The notes below the pieces were generated by a model. The model was given only the letters and a program-made list of their open reading frames with translations. It did not search any database and was not told where the DNA came from. A stretch of DNA of 64,000 nucleotides. Source: Bacteriovoracaceae bacterium UBA7317 (GTDB lineage: Bacteria > Bdellovibrionota > Bacteriovoracia > Bacteriovoracales > Bacteriovoracaceae). A program made the position numbers and the translations under genes. Position 1 is the stretch's first letter; every line of letters starts with the position of its first letter. The stretch covers positions 23,148-87,147 of the forward strand of contig DKQD01000120.1 in the NCBI GenBank assembly GCA_002474345.1, in the 5' to 3' direction. Below are positions 62,485 through 64,000 of this stretch, piece by piece.

Positions 62485-63781
62485 TGACGGTAGGGGTACC
62501 GTATTCTTCCGCCTTGCCTAAAACTGCGTTAATTTTAGTGATGGTTATTTTATCATCTTCGAAACGGACCTTTAAGTACTTACTGTAAGAGGGTGATCCT
62601 GAAAGATAGACTGGAATCTTTTTTCGTCCACTTCCTTGGTAATTCCTCCAAAAGCCATTGATAGCATGATAATGACCTGTGAAAACGACTGGGCATTTAG
62701 CCCCACTATTTGTACACATATCCACAAGTTTTTTCTGATCTTCTTTTTTAAAGTACTCCTTTGGGTCATGCCAATTAAAAATATAAATCTTATTAGGGTT
62801 CGTTTTCAAAAGCTTTTCAACCCACCCCATAGAGGAACTCACATTCACGTGATCACGCCTCGCCTTAGCAAAATTCCAGCCATGAAAACTTTTTTTCCAT
62901 GTTGGATAGTTATGAAGTTGCACGAATCGGTAAGGTCCAATATCAAAAGCATAACCAAAACTTCCATTGTACTGAAACCTCCGGCTAGGAAATTTATAAA
63001 AACTTTTTGTATTGTAATCACTCGCTATTGGGTTAAAGCTTGGAATTCTATCCACCATGTACTGTACCATTCTTCGAGCACAATTATTAGTCCAACAATC
63101 GTCCACATTATTTTTTCCATAGTCATGGTTCCCAAGACCCGGGTAGAGGTTATGCTTAAAACTATGGGACTCGTAATAGGAAATATATTTTTTATATTCA
63201 TGTTCGTGACCAAAGGCAGTTAAATCACCATTAATGATGACACCTCCAAACTGAGAAAAAGGTATTTGATTTACAAGAGTATTGATGCTTTTTACGTGCC
63301 AGTCATTTGTCAATATCCCTTGGGGTTGCTCTCCACTTTTTCTGTTTTTACACTCATCTGTGTGACAGGCCCAGTAAAGTTGAGGGTCACTCATTAAGAC
63401 CATCGTGAAATCATTTTGCTCAAATGAGCTATACTTAATCCAGGAAATTTTATCATTCATATGGTTTCCCACCCAGGAAACATCTCTAAAATAGCTCCTG
63501 CAAGGACCTCCGTGATTGTGGGTACAAACATGCACTTTTCCATTTTTTGGAACCCAAATAGAACTTGCTTTATCATTCCATCCCTTGTGCGTTGGACTTT
63601 TCTTGCTAGGGCAAAACTCCCATCTTTTCCCTTTGAAGTGAGCATGTTCAAAAAGGTAAGCGCAGCTATTATTTCTAACAAAAGTAGAAGGTTTTGGTTT
63701 TGGTTTGGATTTCGATCTTCTTCCCCCACTGTAAGTATCTAAACAGAACATGATAATAACAAGTGGTAGTATAATTTTCAT
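62471..63781 (-). CDS. Secreted metallophosphoesterase with beta/gamma-crystallin-like N-terminus
   Basis: A 436-residue exported protein (signal peptide about 1-20). Residues 40-130 look like a beta/gamma-crystallin-type domain, with two repeats of the form 'aromatic-x-x-x-x-F-x-G-x-x-W ... W-N-D-K-A-S-S-I' and 'N-D-K-I-S-W-I'. The rest is a calcineurin-like phosphoesterase with D-P-Q-L-Y-W, N-G-D-L-T-A-F-G, G-L-G-N-H-D-Y-G and F-T-G-H-Y-H near residue 360. The metal site should hold two divalent ions. Cysteine pairs fit a secreted protein. Substrate unknown. AGGAG lies 6 bases before the ATG. Confidence 0.83.
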   Translation of the reverse strand: MKIILPLVIIMFCLDTYSGGRRSKSKPKPKPSTFVRNNSCAYLFEHAHFKGKRWEFCPSKKSPTHKGWNDKASSIWVPKNGKVHVCTHNHGGPCRSYFRDVSWVGNHMNDKISWIKYSSFEQNDFTMVLMSDPQLYWACHTDECKNRKSGEQPQGILTNDWHVKSINTLVNQIPFSQFGGVIINGDLTAFGHEHEYKKYISYYESHSFKHNLYPGLGNHDYGKNNVDDCWTNNCARRMVQYMVDRIPSFNPIASDYNTKSFYKFPSRRFQYNGSFGYAFDIGPYRFVQLHNYPTWKKSFHGWNFAKARRDHVNVSSSMGWVEKLLKTNPNKIYIFNWHDPKEYFKKEDQKKLVDMCTNSGAKCPVVFTGHYHAINGFWRNYQGSGRKKIPVYLSGSPSYSKYLKVRFEDDKITITKINAVLGKAEEYGTPTVINVK

Positions 63782-64000
63782 TGTTATCTCCTCTCAAAAC
63801 TTCTAAAGCCTAATTACTTCCTATTTTTAACTTTTTTTAGAATTAGAGAAAAAAAAAGTTATTTTTATCATTTAAAGTCAGTTTTTTTTTATACTTACAA
63901 TTCCTTTAAACCGGCCACACCATTTTTTTAATGCCTAAATTAATTTGCTTTCTAAAACCTTTTCTAGATAAAGGTCCATAAATTAAAAGTCTTTATAAGT
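63782..64000. other. AT-rich end of window, no gene seen
   Basis: 219 bases upstream of the phosphoesterase gene. Only very short reading frames occur; no supported gene, hairpin or promoter can be named. Confidence 0.5.

Noticed and set aside
62636-63223. Plus-strand frame of 195 codons
   Set aside because: It is antisense to the phosphoesterase gene, whose metal motifs fix the true frame.
1-64000. tRNA, rRNA, SRP RNA, RNase P RNA, tmRNA or CRISPR array
   Set aside because: No conserved core of any of these RNAs and no spacer-repeat pattern was found by eye; a tRNAscan or Infernal run would settle it.

Overview
The window is low in G+C and densely coded on both strands. Many neighbouring genes face tail to tail, with stop codons that touch or overlap. 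Ordinary bacterial markers are present (fliG, dnaJ, rarA, ribD, folE2, msrA, thpR). Several features together point to a Gram-negative, flagellated, probably marine bacterium of the Bdellovibrionota/Bacteriovoracales type: a TIGR02147-family protein, FecR-domain and 7TM-DISM signalling proteins, many secreted hydrolases and many small lipoproteins. That placement is an inference from gene content; no rRNA, tRNA or other phylogenetic RNA marker was seen. I also saw no prophage, insertion sequence, CRISPR array or plasmid origin.

Layout. 1-1770 is a 7TM-DISM signalling protein cut by the left edge. 1.9-6.2 kb holds a FecR protein, a DUF2237 protein coupled to a penicillin-acylase-like Ntn hydrolase, and an unknown secreted protein. 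6.5-9.4 kb holds a Na/Pi cotransporter, a gamma carbonic anhydrase and a membrane-associated metal-dependent hydrolase homologue. 9.4-15 kb has a TIGR02147 protein, small unknown genes, a large secreted DUF3604 protein and a small secreted protein. 15-22 kb has an AEC transporter, oligopeptidase B with an upstream repeat protein built on an 11-residue period, rarA, a lone receiver domain and an AMP-forming acyl-CoA ligase. 22.3-25.5 kb carries two convergent paralogous secreted transglutaminases of the oomycete elicitor (GP42) type. 25.8-36.2 kb is a signalling island: a family 3 periplasmic binding protein, then a minus-strand operon (receiver, CheA-like kinase with two HPt domains, degenerate histidine kinase), divergent from a 1327-residue 7TM-DISM/PAS/double-HPt/CheA protein.

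36.3-44.1 kb has a queuosine-tRNA-mannosyltransferase-like protein, three tiny cysteine-rich lipoproteins, a lipocalin, folE2, a secreted or anchored alpha/beta hydrolase, ribD and an exported msrA. 44.1-46.2 kb is an ammonium transporter fused to a histidine kinase. 46.3-53.2 kb is a plus-strand run: secreted GH1 glycosidase, lipoprotein GH31 enzyme with every sulfoquinovosidase signature residue, photolyase and AidB-like acyl-CoA dehydrogenase. 53.2-64 kb has a receiver, an HNH endonuclease, long-chain acyl-CoA synthetase, a lipase-like protein, thpR, dnaJ, fliG, an SRPBCC-like protein, a CheY-like receiver, a lysophospholipase-like hydrolase and a secreted beta/gamma-crystallin-like plus metallophosphoesterase protein.

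How it fits together. Two themes dominate. One is signal transduction by CheA-type phosphorelays without CheW domains, with four single-domain receivers in the window as possible partners. The other is an exported set of hydrolytic and cross-linking enzymes (Ntn hydrolase, transglutaminases, glycosidases, lipases, phosphoesterase), which would suit a predatory or scavenging life. The strongest leads are the DISM-CheA phosphorelay island, the transglutaminase pair, the lipoprotein sulfoquinovosidase, the Amt-kinase fusion and the 11-residue repeat protein.
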